From positions 15,675,463 through 15,739,462 of the forward strand of contig NC_037643.1 of NCBI RefSeq assembly GCF_003254395.2: DNA of 64,000 nucleotides, in the 5' to 3' direction. Both the position numbers and the translations under genes were made by a program. A model generated the notes under the pieces. The model made no database searches. It saw only the letters and a program-made list of their open reading frames with translations, and had not been told where the DNA came from. Each line of letters opens with the position of its first letter. The stretch's first letter is position 1. Source of the stretch: Apis mellifera (taxonomy: Eukaryota > Arthropoda > Insecta > Hymenoptera > Apidae). This document shows positions 25,406 to 36,633 of this stretch, in pieces.

Positions 25406-25449
25406 ATGACGCGGCTACGGTTGGATAAGAGTTTTACGAATGTGGCGAG
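25406..25449 (+). CDS. Candidate alternative first coding exon (MTRLRLDKSFTNVA...)
   Basis: An ATG at 25406-25408 (G at -3) opens a 14-codon frame, MTRLRLDKSFTNVA, followed by the bases AG and a GTAAAT donor at 25450. This is phase 2, exactly what the exon at 55586 needs; the joined codon would be AGA (Arg), giving ...FTNVA-R-SPRVGG. The island upstream looks like a promoter. Phase agreement alone would happen one time in three by chance. The joined transcript would give a short basic N terminus in place of the acidic one from 1972-2067. I am moderately confident; the exon might instead start further upstream. Confidence 0.5.
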
Positions 25450-26150
25450 GTAAATTGGTGTTTTTCGGAGGTTAATGTGTAAAGGGATAGCTGGTTTTTA
25501 ATGACGGAACGATCGGAGTGTTTTTGAGCTTTTATTTATTTTCGTGATCGAGACAATGGTTTTTAAAAATATTTATTTTTCGTTTTTAATTTCCGAAATT
25601 GGGAAATTATGGATATTGAAATTTAAATAATTGATGATGTTTAACGGTAGTTGAATCGAGAGAATTTGTTTTAATATTTAAAAAGATAATATTATAGATT
25701 AAGAATTTGAGGCTCTTGATTAAGAATTATTTTTAAAATTATTTTTTTTTTTATTTGTTTTTGGAAAGAATTATGTAAAATATTTTTTTAATTTCTTTTT
25801 GAAAGGAAATAACCATGAACAATAAAATTACTAATAGATCTTGATTTGAATATCTTTTTTTTTGAGAAATATTCTAGATATAAATAGTACAAAAAATTCA
25901 ATAATTTCCAATATTTTACTTTATTTTCAAAAAATGAATATTGAAAAAATCTTTTTATCATACTGATACTTTTTCTTCATATTTAAATATTTTTCTGTTT
26001 CACATATAAAAACACATTATCTTATCTCATTAATTTCAATCTTCCTGTCTTCAATGTTCATTTAATCCACCAATTAAATTCTACAAAATCTCAATACTCA
26101 TTTGTTTCATTAATTAAAAACAAAAGTGATAAAATGACCAATATCGATAA
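25450..26150. other. AT-rich intronic DNA, nothing specific seen
   Basis: Composition falls back to A/T-rich within 100 bp of the donor at 25450. No structure of note. Confidence 0.6.
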
Positions 26151-26154
26151 AGAT

Positions 26155-26540
26155 CTAAAATAAAAAAACTATCAATAGTTGCAAACATCCGATCGTTCCG
26201 TCGGATAACGTCCAGAAGTTATCACGATCACGAGGGCGCCGGAAGTAGAGAGGAGGGAAGAGGAAGCGTGCCCGATTCCGCGTTTCAGGAACGTATTCGT
26301 GTGCCACGAGTGAACTAAAACTGTTTTCGCGCTCGGCCTCGTGGTCGAGCCGTGACATTGGACTTTCTTGGAATCTGTTTACACGCGTGTCACCGCAAAA
26401 ATCGTGGAATCCTCGACCTTTGTGCTCCTGTGCTCTATCGATCACTATCGCTGGATCGCAACTGTGAATTATACAACTGACCGAGGATTTAATTCGATTC
26501 GTAATAATCGATGGCGTTGCATTGCATTGCATTGATTGTG
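26155..26540. promoter_or_regulatory. GC-rich island, possible promoter or 5' untranslated exon
   Basis: GC-rich with GAGGAGGGAAGAGGAAG and CG-rich runs. It contains the short direct repeat TGCATTGCATTGCATTGATTG near 26517-26537 (GCATT three times). A 125-codon minus-strand open frame crosses it without a recognised domain. No clear donor was identified. Confidence 0.3.
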
Positions 26541-26724
26541 ATCAGTGGATTGGTTTTAAATTAAGATCGATTTTTTTTTTTTAATTATAATTGTGATGAT
26601 ACAGTTATGTTTTAATAAACTTATTGTCTGTAATTGATTAGGAGTTGAGAAAAGTGATTAATTATTTCGAATTTTTATAATTTTATATATTATAATTTAT
26701 AATTTTCAATTATAATTTTCCATT

Positions 26725-27080
26725 TATCAGTGAAGTTCTGTGAAAATTTGAGAAATTAATTATCACAAGCAATCAAGTGTTGGCCTGAAAAAATTCTCAA
26801 AGTGATTATTTCTACTGAATTTATTATTAATCGATACTTCTTGCAATTGTCGAAGGATCTTCAATCTGAAAATAGAATTATTTTTATATAAAATTTAAAT
26901 TCTTCGAAAAATTATTTATCAGTGAACTTTTAGTGTGATTAAATTATAAACTTAAAAAGAATCTTCCTTAATGACTATATCTCGCAAATTCATCCAAATC
27001 ATTGCAATCGTCAATGTAAAAAAACAAAATCTCTCTTAAAAAGCTATTTACCAGTGAACTTCTAGGGAAAAATCCAAAAA
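26725..27080. repeat. Diverged tandem repeat with TTATCAGTGAACTT units
   Basis: The motif TTTATCAGTGAAGTTC near 26726 recurs as TTTATCAGTGAACTTTT near 26917 and TTTACCAGTGAACTTCT near 27047. The blocks between them share TCTCGCAA/CTTGCAA, CATTGCAATCGTCAATG/AATTGTCGAAGG and AAAATCT in the same order. The copies are old and unequal in length (about 190 and 130 bp). Confidence 0.45.
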
Positions 27081-27329
27081 AAAAGAAAAATCGTACACGT
27101 GACCAAGAAAAACTTCCATAACCTCAACATAATATATGTACATCTACTATACATCTATACTCTCTTCCATCCCATTCGATCCACATTGTTATTCTCGAAG
27201 GATAATAAGTTTTCTCTTAAAAAAAAATTCAAAATCTAGTGAAAATCCATAGTGAAAAAATTCGAAAAGAAATAAGAAGAAATAATCGTACAACGAGAGA
27301 ATCTTCAACGTGGCTACTTCTCATACAAA

Positions 27330-27617
27330 TTATCTCTTCCATCCTATTGGCCGATCCACGTCACGATTTTAGACGATTCGTCTGCCGAGAGTGGGCGTTC
27401 TGGCGCCACAGGGTTGCTAATCGATTCCAGCCTCTTCTCAAAGATGTTTCTAACGTTTCGAGTTTTTACGCGGTAGTCACGTGGTAATCGTGGAGGGTCC
27501 GTAGTCGATCGAAAAGGGGACGCAGCCAAGGGGACTTTTCCCACTGGCTCTCAACACTGTAGCGGAAAATCGATCCGGCGTGGCAGCCACCCTATTGCAA
27601 CCACCCACCACAGTGCA
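27330..27617 (+). promoter_or_regulatory. GC-rich putative promoter and 5' untranslated region
   Basis: GC-rich island directly upstream of the short first-exon candidate at 27618. Includes TCTGGCGCCACAGG near 27388, CACGTGG near 27479 and CCACCCACCACAG near 27602. No TATA box was seen. Short open frames on both strands here are not supported as genes. Confidence 0.45.
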
Positions 27618-27652
27618 ATGACCTCGAAACCAGGAAGGTCCTACAGCGTGAG
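27618..27652 (+). CDS. Candidate alternative first coding exon (MTSKPGRSYSV...)
   Basis: An ATG at 27618-27620 in the context GTGCAATGA opens 11 codons, MTSKPGRSYSV, then the bases AG and a strong GTAAGA donor at 27653 (GTGAG|GTAAGA). Phase 2, as required by the exon at 55586, giving codon AGA and the junction ...SYSV-R-SPRVGG. The exon ends with the same two bases as the candidate at 25406, so both would give Arg at the junction. A strong donor, a GC-rich leader and the matching phase make this the best of the alternative first exons. The protein would have a short Ser/Arg-rich N terminus. The start of transcription was not located. Confidence 0.6.
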
Positions 27653-28050
27653 GTAAGAAGGAATCATTATAGAGGAAATAATAAAAATTTTGGTATTTTT
27701 CTTTGGAGAGAAAAAAATTAGAATAATATGGTGCCAATTGAAAGTGAAAAATTATTTTAGAATAATTAATAAAAAAAATTGAAAATGAAAATGAAAATTA
27801 TTGTCACACAGAATTATTTTTTCATCAATAGATATGAGATTGAAAATTAATGGACGATTCTCAATGTTGCGTTTATTTGTGGAAAATATTTTCGATATAA
27901 GTATTTATATATATTGAGAAAAAGGAGTGAGGAGCACAAAGAAAATAATTAAATTTAAAAAATTATTCTTTTGTATTATATTAATAGATATTTTTCGTTA
28001 ATATTAAAAATTACTTGCAAACAATCGTTCTCGATACTATGCTACATTTC
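27653..28050. other. AT-rich intronic DNA, nothing specific seen
   Basis: A/T-rich sequence following the donor at 27653; repeated GAAAATG near 27780-27800 only. Confidence 0.6.
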
Positions 28051-28054
28051 TGAA

Positions 28055-28620
28055 AAATATTCTCTCGAGACTATCCGCGCCCTAAAAGAAGGAAGCAAGG
28101 AAGACAGAGGCGGAGAAAATAGCTGTGTGACTCCCTTTCGTATGTCTCGACGTCTACGACTTTCGTCTCGACGTTTTTCTCTATTTCACTTCCGGTCGCC
28201 GGATTTTAAAGCTGATTCTAAAGTTGAACGCGGCTTTAAGGGCCTCGTGTATACACTCGATCGGTCTGGCGCACGAATACCAAGCTTGGAATTTTACGAT
28301 CGCGTTTGTAGAGAAACTATCGTTCCATTTTCCACGTTCCTATCGTTCTGACGTTTCGTTTTCCTTCGTTCCTTTTTCGAACGTCCGTTTACGTTACACG
28401 CGTTATCTTTTCTCGTTTTGCTTTTCTTCTCCGTATGTCGTTCTTGTTTACTGATCGTCCAACCTCGTAAGGGATGAGGAATAGTTAGTTGGTAAATTCA
28501 CAGCCGTGACACATGATCTTGAAACGGACCATGCTTCCGTGCGAAATGAAATGGTGGAGTGGATGTTAAATTAAGAGTAAGGTTAGGATTTTCTAAACGA
28601 TATTGGGGACTACGTATGTA
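28055..28620. promoter_or_regulatory. GC-richer island, function unclear
   Basis: Mixed to GC-rich, with TCTCGACGT occurring twice within 30 bp (near 28145 and 28166) and CG-rich segments. Two overlapping open frames (27971-28351, 28224-28454) show no domain. No donor of quality was found near an ATG. Confidence 0.25.
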
Positions 28621-30110
28621 TGGGAATTTATATGAATTTATCAAATGTTTTTCATTTTTAATGGTAAAATAATATAATTTTTTTCTTTTTCTGTTAATTG
28701 TAAATAATTAAATAAGATGATTTTCGATAGTACAATAGGGGAGAGCAAGAGTTTTATTATTATAAAGATTATATAGTATTCTTATATATAATTCTTAATA
28801 TTTTTTTATATTAAATTGTTTAAAAATTGAATATAACATTTTTTTTCTTATTTTCTTATTTTTATGGATTATACTCTATAGTTTTAAAAATTTGCTAGAA
28901 AAATACGAAATAACCTAAAATCTCGAAATAAAATATTATATAATAAAATATTTATTACATTTCATTTTCATTTTCTAGAATACATTAAAATGCTACCAAA
29001 TAATAATATATCGCTAATATCATTTGTTATTTCGCAGAATGTAAAATAAAAATGAATACAAGGAATACAAGAAATGTTAGACATTCGGATAAACACACAG
29101 TTCGAGAAGTGTCACCTATTTTTCAAAACTTGTTTTGGTGAATAAGACTTCGAAGACTTTTTTTTCAACGTTTTTAAAAAGCATGCATGAAACATGTTGA
29201 TTGTATATTTATTTTTTTCTCCTTTTGAAGAAACCAAAGTACTCTTGAGCTCATTGTGCCCCGTGTTCTTTACGTACGAATGCCTTCTATTCTCCTCTCG
29301 ACGTCCATTGTCTGATTCTTCTTCAAAATAAAAAGCGCTATTCAAATCGCGAGGAATAAAAATTACAGAGGAAAAAACTTAACAACGTTGTAATATTTTA
29401 TCACAGTCGAAACAATTTTCCCTGTTTCTTCGAATTAATTTTTCGACAAATAATTGAAGATCGATTAATTTTAATGATATACCATCGAGACACGTATCTA
29501 ATAATCATAATTTCACATTGCAAGGCTGAAGATAGAAGAGAGAGAATGTTAAAAATAATTGATCGATCATTACTTTCGTATCCTTTCCAATTTAATCAAC
29601 TTGTGAAATCGTAACAAATTTCACTACATTTTTATTATATATATATCACAAAGTTTGTTTTAATTCCAATTTTTAATTTCCAATAATGCTTATGTAAATA
29701 CGTTAAAATAGATATGCATTTCATATAAATAATTTTTTACTTGATAAAATATCAAAAAATCAATATTTGGTGAAGAAAAAAATTAAAATAAAAAAAATTA
29801 ACACAAAGAGTTAAAGAAGATACATTACACTTGAAAAATTCTTATTTTTTTATTCTTATGTTATATTTATTATTTTTTATGTTCTTGAGAAAATATCGTA
29901 AGATTGTTCTACATCTCTATTTTTTGATCCTTTTGCATAACGTCAAGAAGAAAATTATTAAAAAAAAAAAAATATTTATTAAATCATTGATAAGAAAATT
30001 ATTAAAGAAAATACAAATATAGCTACTATTATATACAAGGTTAAAGTAAAATGTGTTACATCAGCATTCATTTCAACGTCAGTTTAGAAAATTTTAATTT
30101 CCTTAATTGA
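28621..30110. other. AT-rich intronic DNA, little seen
   Basis: Mostly A/T-rich. Short open frames rich in Lys, Phe and Ile, such as 29831-30022, are chance. A mixed patch lies at about 29090-29340. Confidence 0.5.
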
Positions 30111-30450
30111 AATTAAGTTTCTGGTATCCTTCGCAGAAATCAATTATGCATTGCGAAAGTGAATTGCCCATCACGCGCTACGACGCTGCGTGAAACTTTT
30201 CAATTTGTCGAAAAATCGTCGCAAGAGGGAGCTTTGGTCGGTGGGCGATTATTATTTCACTGTGAAAGGGTCTTTTCATGGAGATACGTGGCGGGATGTT
30301 CGCCGCGGCAAGATTATTCCGCGACTAAAGGATATTTCTGACCGAGAATGTGCAAAACTATGCTCGACAAGTCATTTCTGCGCAGGGAGAGATGTTATTC
30401 GAAGAAACATATCGAGCGGAACAATAACTCTTTTGTGTCGGCATATCCTC
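30111..30450. promoter_or_regulatory. GC-richer island, possible enhancer or unrecognised exon
   Basis: An acceptor-like CCTTCGCAG ends at 30136 and a plus-strand open frame of 88 codons (30190-30456) follows with Cys and Arg residues, but no donor of quality ends it and no domain is recognised. Overlapping frames on both strands argue for chance. Left as an island of unknown role. Confidence 0.25.
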
Positions 30451-30649
30451 GTGTAAAAATTCTCTTGCCTTTCCACCATTCGTTTCATGTAGAATTTAAT
30501 ATGATGAATCTGATGGAAAGTGATGATTTTTATTCTGTGAGAAATAAATTGAATACCATTAAAAGATACTTTTATGGATTTGAATATAATCAAGATTGCA
30601 ATGATTATTCCCCAAGCTAAAATATAATTAATACAAGGAATTATTATTT

Positions 30650-30653
<4 letters not shown>

Positions 30654-30696
<43 letters not shown>
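30654..30696. repeat. (AT)n microsatellite, about 21 units
   Basis: Uninterrupted AT dinucleotides. The longest pure dinucleotide run in the window. Confidence 0.95.
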
Positions 30697-30699
<3 letters not shown>

Positions 30700-30700
<1 letters not shown>

Positions 30701-33180
30701 TTTAATTTGATCCATTTGTATTTTATTCTATTCAAGCTTTCTATTCAAAATTTTTAGTAGAGCAATAATTTTATAATCTAAATTTCATTTGATCTACTTT
30801 CAAAATATTTCATTTGAATTTATAATATGACAATTATATTTTTATAATACATTTAATTGCAAAATATTCAAATTTAAATTAAAAATCAATAATTTAAATG
30901 CGACAAATAAACTTTTCAGAAAAACTTTTTACAAATCTTTATACAAAACGTTTAACTTATTTCATAATTTTTATTCCTTTTTATTGTATCCGGCACTTTC
31001 ACCATTGTCACCATTTTGAAGAATAGTTATAGTTGCTCTTAGCAGAAGTCTTCTTCCTTCTTTTTTGAATTCTTGTTTAATTTCTCGGTGTATTTCCGGC
31101 TCTGGATATTGCTACCGTATACACAACATAAAGAAGAGAGGAAGAAGAAAGTAACGAGAAAAAAATCTCGTTAGTAGAGCGTTATGCGACGAAATTGAAA
31201 AACCTATAACATCAAAAACAGAAACTTAGCACGTGGTTCAAATTTTAATTTATTAAATAAATATATATATAATATAATACATATACATACATCTTCGATT
31301 CACTAACCGTGTGTTCTTTTGTAGTGAGTTCGAGCGTGAGTTCTTACGTCGAATCACCTATTTTCCAAGGATTTCTAAGCTTCTAAGCTTATGTTATGCA
31401 CAGTGTAAACAAGTTCTTATTGTTCTTTATTTTATCTTTTTTGAACGATGTCTTCGGTGAATTTCTCAGACAGTAGTCACTAGCATTTTTTGTACATTAA
31501 TCCTTTGATATTTGGAAAAATGAAAGATTTTATAAATTTTTGATGCATTAATTTATTTGATTAATTGATAATAGAATATTTTTTCTTTTTCCATTTAATT
31601 ACTTACCTGCTTATTGATTTTAACCTCTTCTATGTACAGTGTTGTTACAAAATTTAATGATCTTGAAATATATTGTAAAAAGTATTACTCATGATTTTTT
31701 CTTTTATATATAATCATATATAACCAGATGTTGATTTTAGTTTTAATTATTTGTAAAAAAAACTCGATGTTATATTATTGAATTTATCTGTGTGCGTCAC
31801 ACATAAGCAGTTGCTAAACAGTAACGCCACCACTGAGTTAATCGACTTACTTTTCTCCCATTACGTTTTGTCTGTCTATCAAATTTCTTAATTATTCTGG
31901 TTGCATGATCATCGCTATTATTTATAATTTTACAAACTTTTTGTGCGAAAATCAATAATCAACTCTTGGAAATCTTTTGATTGTTAGTGCGTTTGGTTCG
32001 AATATGTCAAAACGAATCATAACCTCAAATCATAACCAAATAATGAGAGCAAAATCACAAAATTTACATAGAGTTTCAAATTCTCAGTAAGATTATCTAA
32101 AGAACTAATATCAGTATGAATTTCCACTTATAAAATATGCAAATATTAATATTTTCCCACGTTTCAGTGTAAACAAAATCTCCGATCGTTTACGTAATAC
32201 ATATCCTTACGAAGATATTGCTTATAAGTATTTGACGCGCAAACAATGAACATATTGATGGAATACGTTTATTAGGTTTGCCCCATCTCATATTCAAAAG
32301 CAATTTCTAGAAGAGAAAGGTGCGGCAATGGGAATGGCAGATTACATTTCATGATTCCCTTTCTATTATTTATTCATTGTGGCTATCGATCGTTTATTCT
32401 AATTAACTGATGGTATTTCATGAAGAGTGAACGATATTTAATTTTATTGAAGTTAGTATTTCACGATTTTCAAGGCACGTTCTTATGACTATCACGATTC
32501 TTTGTATTACTTCTTAACAAAATTTATGGATCTTGGAATTCGTTTTATTGAAAGGTCTGCATAATATCAATATTATTATTTATGATTTTTTATGATTTTA
32601 TTTATTTTTCTTTGTTATGTTTATGATCGTTACGATTCTTTGTAATATTAAATTGCGGACATTTATGCGGATATTTATGTGGATATTTATGATTTATTTA
32701 TAGAATGTGCATGATGTGCAGAAAGATATAAAATAATATGTATTATGTATTATACTTATGATAATTAAAGTATGAAATCCTTATTTAAATTCTATTTTTT
32801 TAAATCATATTCATAAAAATTTTGCATAAAAATCCATAATATATTCATTATATTCAATTTATTCATAATATTGTACAATATCATTAATTGTACATACAAT
32901 TAATATGTCTTTATATTTTTACTTCTTGTTGCACTTACTCTTTGTTATTCTATAATATAAATATAATTTAATGTTTTGTAGCTAAAGTTTACATATATAC
33001 AATTTTTCTGATCAGTGTTATTTATGATAGTTGAGTTAAATGAGGTTAAGTTTCTATTATTATTATTATATTTTATTTAAAAACATACATATACACACAT
33101 TATATATATATCTAAGAAATATTCGACAATTCTAACCTAAAATTTATTTTTTCTTTATCAGCAGTTATCTCTTTCCTAAT
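30700..33180. other. AT-rich intronic DNA with minor mixed patches
   Basis: Patches at about 31020-31200, 31790-31880 and 32230-32350 are somewhat GC-richer but have no open frame or splice structure that I can support. A 10-bp direct repeat CTTCTAAGCTTCTAAGCTTA lies near 31377-31395. Confidence 0.45.
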
Positions 33181-33189
33181 TCGCTAACA

Positions 33190-33480
33190 AAAGATCGCAA
33201 TTATTTTTCTACAATCATTTATGGGGGATCCTAGATAAGGCTGATAAACGCTAATGACTATTATTAACAATTAAATGGTTGTACATAGAGACCACACCCC
33301 TTATATTCGAACCTTATCACGACTGGGTCGAGATACACATGTATGGGAACTTTTTCGATAAATTCAACTGCAGAGGCGTTGTTAACGATAGTATCGGTTC
33401 TCCACGAAAGAAGCAAGATTATATAAAAGTATAAATATCGCTTTGGTCGGTCACTTGATCGATCGAACCTATTTTTCGTG
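33190..33480 (+). promoter_or_regulatory. Mixed-composition island with GATA sites and a TATA-like box
   Basis: Contains three GATAA-type sites (CTAGATAAGG, CTGATAAACG, CCTTATCACG on the opposite strand) and then TATATAAAAG at 33420-33429, about 30 bp upstream of GGTCACTTG. This could be a TATA promoter of an unmapped transcript, or the T/A-rich box could be chance in AT-rich DNA. No coding frame follows convincingly. Confidence 0.25.
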
Positions 33481-33760
33481 TTGGATAGAACATATTACGG
33501 AGAAACAGAGTATCCGGGTTAATAACACGTCAAGAACGTTGCCAATCCATTTGTTCTCGGATTCCAATAATTGTAGGAAGTTCGTTTATCGATCGGTCGT
33601 GAAGTTTACATGCCAAAAGAGCTTGGAGCCAAAACCAGCCTTTTACGAATTAGGAAAAATGTATGTAATTTGTATTATTAAATCTTTCAATGTAGAAAAA
33701 GTGTATGATGATATGAAAATTTCTTGGAAATTCGATAAAAATAATGTTTTAAAATATTAG

Positions 33761-35040
33761 ATTTATTTTGAGATTGAAAAATGAATAAGTAATTTATGAA
33801 TAATATTAAAATAGAAAAAAAATAATTATAATATCTCTATGCAGAATATGTAATATTTGAAAATTTTTTAGAAATTCGATAAAAATTTTATTTTAGAATA
33901 TTTTGTAAAGATTTGAATAAATGAATAATTTATTAAAGAAATCAAAATATAGAAGAAAAGAAAATTATTATAATTGGAATATATATAATAACAAGAATAA
34001 CAAGAAATTGGAAAATTTAAAAAAAAAAATTTACAAATCTATGAGATCTTTTTTTTGTAAATTATTTCTAATTAATCGTTGCAAATCTATATAGCGTATC
34101 ATTTATTTTTTCATTATATTTAAAACTTGCAATTTAATACAAAATATATAAGTATGTTTTTGTTAATTATTATAATTTACATTTATTTCCATTTCAAAAT
34201 AACTGCACAATCTATTCAAAATTTGTTATGAAATGCGCAGTACATCTACACGTAATTTTATATTTATATAACGCAAGAAAATAACGCAATTCAGAATTTT
34301 TAATCCTATATTTTTGTCGATAAATCTGAATTTGTTTACGAGGAAATAAGCTAATTTAATCTTACATAAATATAACATAATATAATTGTCTGATCCGTCA
34401 ATTAAAAAATAGTATTATTATCGTATCAACGATACAATAAATTCTATTAATATATTCCACGATACAGTGTTAATTGTATCCAATTCAATTGATATAGAAT
34501 TAATTAGATTATTTAAAAATCTTTGTAATTGAAGCTACATCATTTTTTATATATAATTTCAATTAAATTAGATATGAAAATATATGCATTTGTTAGTATA
34601 AATTTATATTTGTTTGGTTATATAGTATATTTATATATAACATTTATTTTGCAAATTAGTATATATTTAGTTGACGTTTCTGCTATAATATACATAAGTT
34701 ATTGATATATTCTTAAAATACTTTTTGAAGTGTTAATTCTAGAGATCAAAATAAATACATATAAAAAATTGATATAAAAAAATATCGCTTAAAATTTATT
34801 TATTTAAGGAATTAAATTTGCGATGAAGCGGACGAACGTAGAGCGAAATGGCAATGTGATGGAGATAAAGTTACCACTTTGTTTTCAATTGCTTATAAGG
34901 TAATAAATAAATCTCAATCGATATTTTTGTACATCAACTTTTGTTTTTTTTCATCTCTAGAATCGATGTTTCAAGTATATTAATATATATGAAATTAATA
35001 AAGAAATAAAAATTGATTAATTTTTTTCTTCTATATTATA
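33761..35040. other. AT-rich intronic DNA, nothing specific seen
   Basis: Very A/T-rich. No repeats, islands or open frames of note. Confidence 0.6.
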
Positions 35041-35064
35041 GAAAAATATAAATTTATTACGTAT

Positions 35065-35135
35065 TACGTATTCTTATAATCGTATTCTATGCTGCATTGT
35101 TACGTATTCTTGTAATCGTATGCTGTATCGGTAAC
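35065..35135. repeat. Two-copy tandem duplication, 36-bp unit
   Basis: TACGTATTCTTATAATCGTA at 35065 recurs as TACGTATTCTTGTAATCGTA at 35101, followed in both by T-CTG/ATGCTG-type sequence. Confidence 0.7.
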
Positions 35136-36180
35136 GTTGAACGCTAGAATGATAAAACATTTTTTGTAAAATTTTCTACATTAACTTTCGAATCGCAAAA
35201 AATTCTTCTCTCTAACATTGCATAAAATGGACTTTTTTTTTTCAATCGAATCGAGTATAACAAATTTATATGATTCACATTTATATTATAACACAATAAT
35301 CATAACGAATCAATTTGAATTTTAATTGACGTTAAAAAAATTAATATTATTTCGCGATAATTAAGAGCACGCTTCACATAAAATCGATTATAAATCGTTG
35401 ATCGAATTGGAAATCTGTTTGTTCTGAAACTTTTAATTTCATTCATTGCGCAAATATAATGGAAGTCTTGAACAGTGACAAGGTTAATTATCGACAGAAC
35501 AAATGTTCATTATCATGCTGATTCTAATTTGCTTTAGAACTGTTAGGGAAGTTGTGAAGGATCATGATACTTGTGCAACTTGTGGTTCATTTTGATTTAT
35601 TCGCCTTTATCAATTCAAAATTTGAAGAAATGAAAGTTTAGATTCGTTTAATGGAGAATGTGATTATATTTGAAAGTATTTCTTGCAAGTGAATGGTATT
35701 ATTGAATCTGATATCTAATTATCCAATAATGAAGTACAAAAGTTGAATTATTTGCAAATCTATCTAAGTGATACATTCAAGTGAACGTCTAAACAATTCC
35801 AATTTCAGAATACTTTACGTATTTATTTTTTCTTCAAATTAATTTAACTTAACCTAACCTAACCTAATATAATTTATATAATATATATAAAATTCATACA
35901 CAAATCTAACCAAAAAAAATTTAATACAATACAATATTTTCCTTGAAAATTCTTTCAACAAATTAAGAAAAATTTTCAAATCGTGTTTCTTGAAACTAAA
36001 TAGAATTTACATACATAGAAATTCATACACAAATCTAACGAAAAAAATCAAATATAAAATTGCTTCTCTCCGAATATTAAAATATACGTAAAAGAAAATT
36101 TATTATGTTATTAATTAACAAAAGTGAAATGAAATATAAATAAAGGAAACCGAAAGGTGAAAGCTGAAGTTAGAAACGTT
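35136..36180. other. AT-rich intronic DNA with a telomere-like tract
   Basis: Includes AACCTAACCTAACCTAA at 35851-35867, three units of the insect telomere repeat in the CCTAA orientation. Otherwise A/T-rich with no exon structure. Confidence 0.5.
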
Positions 36181-36400
36181 CAAAAACTCATAAATTAGTG
36201 GAACATGCGAATAGCACGGCCATCGTGCTGCCAATTGTTTACATAATAAGCTGATATCGAGGTGATGACGTAGCTTTCAAAGAGGAATATATCGTGTGTT
36301 GTGCCACGGGAAGGCAGAAACGCGTGACGTACTTTAACGCTTTGAAGATAGCGTTTTTGGGTCAAGTGAAACAGTTGAATAGTTGGTGGCGCATTTTTGA
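36181..36400. promoter_or_regulatory. GC-richer island with two TGACGTA sites and an inverted repeat
   Basis: A sharp GC-rich island. AGCACG/CGTGCT arms lie at 36213-36218 and 36224-36229 around GCCAT. TGACGTA occurs twice (near 36265 and 36327), the core recognised by CREB/ATF-type bZIP factors. GGTGGCGCA at 36385-36393 resembles the insect CTCF core. Motif matches only. Confidence 0.35.
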
Positions 36401-36633
36401 CCCGGACAAACAGTAGGAATTCCCATATCTCAGCGAAAAACCAGGCTAACGAGATGAAATATTCGCTACTTTCTACCTTAGGGTGTGGATACGGATTTCA
36501 GAATAAAATATCGAGAGAGAGTTACAATTTTATACAGAGTTTTATTTTCAAACGTGTCTGTACCCTTAGAATATTTAAAATTGGTTGGATATTGATTAAA
36601 TATTTAAGGAAAAATTGCAAATTTTTTTCTTAG

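Noticed and set aside
25015..25428. Open frames of 137 and 128 codons on opposite strands in a GC-rich island
   Set aside because: GC-rich DNA lacks A/T stop codons; neither has a domain, and the better reading is a promoter with a short first exon in another frame.
36397..36633. 78-codon open frame in the CRE-containing island
   Set aside because: It lacks a true ATG at its given start (TTG) and has no domain.
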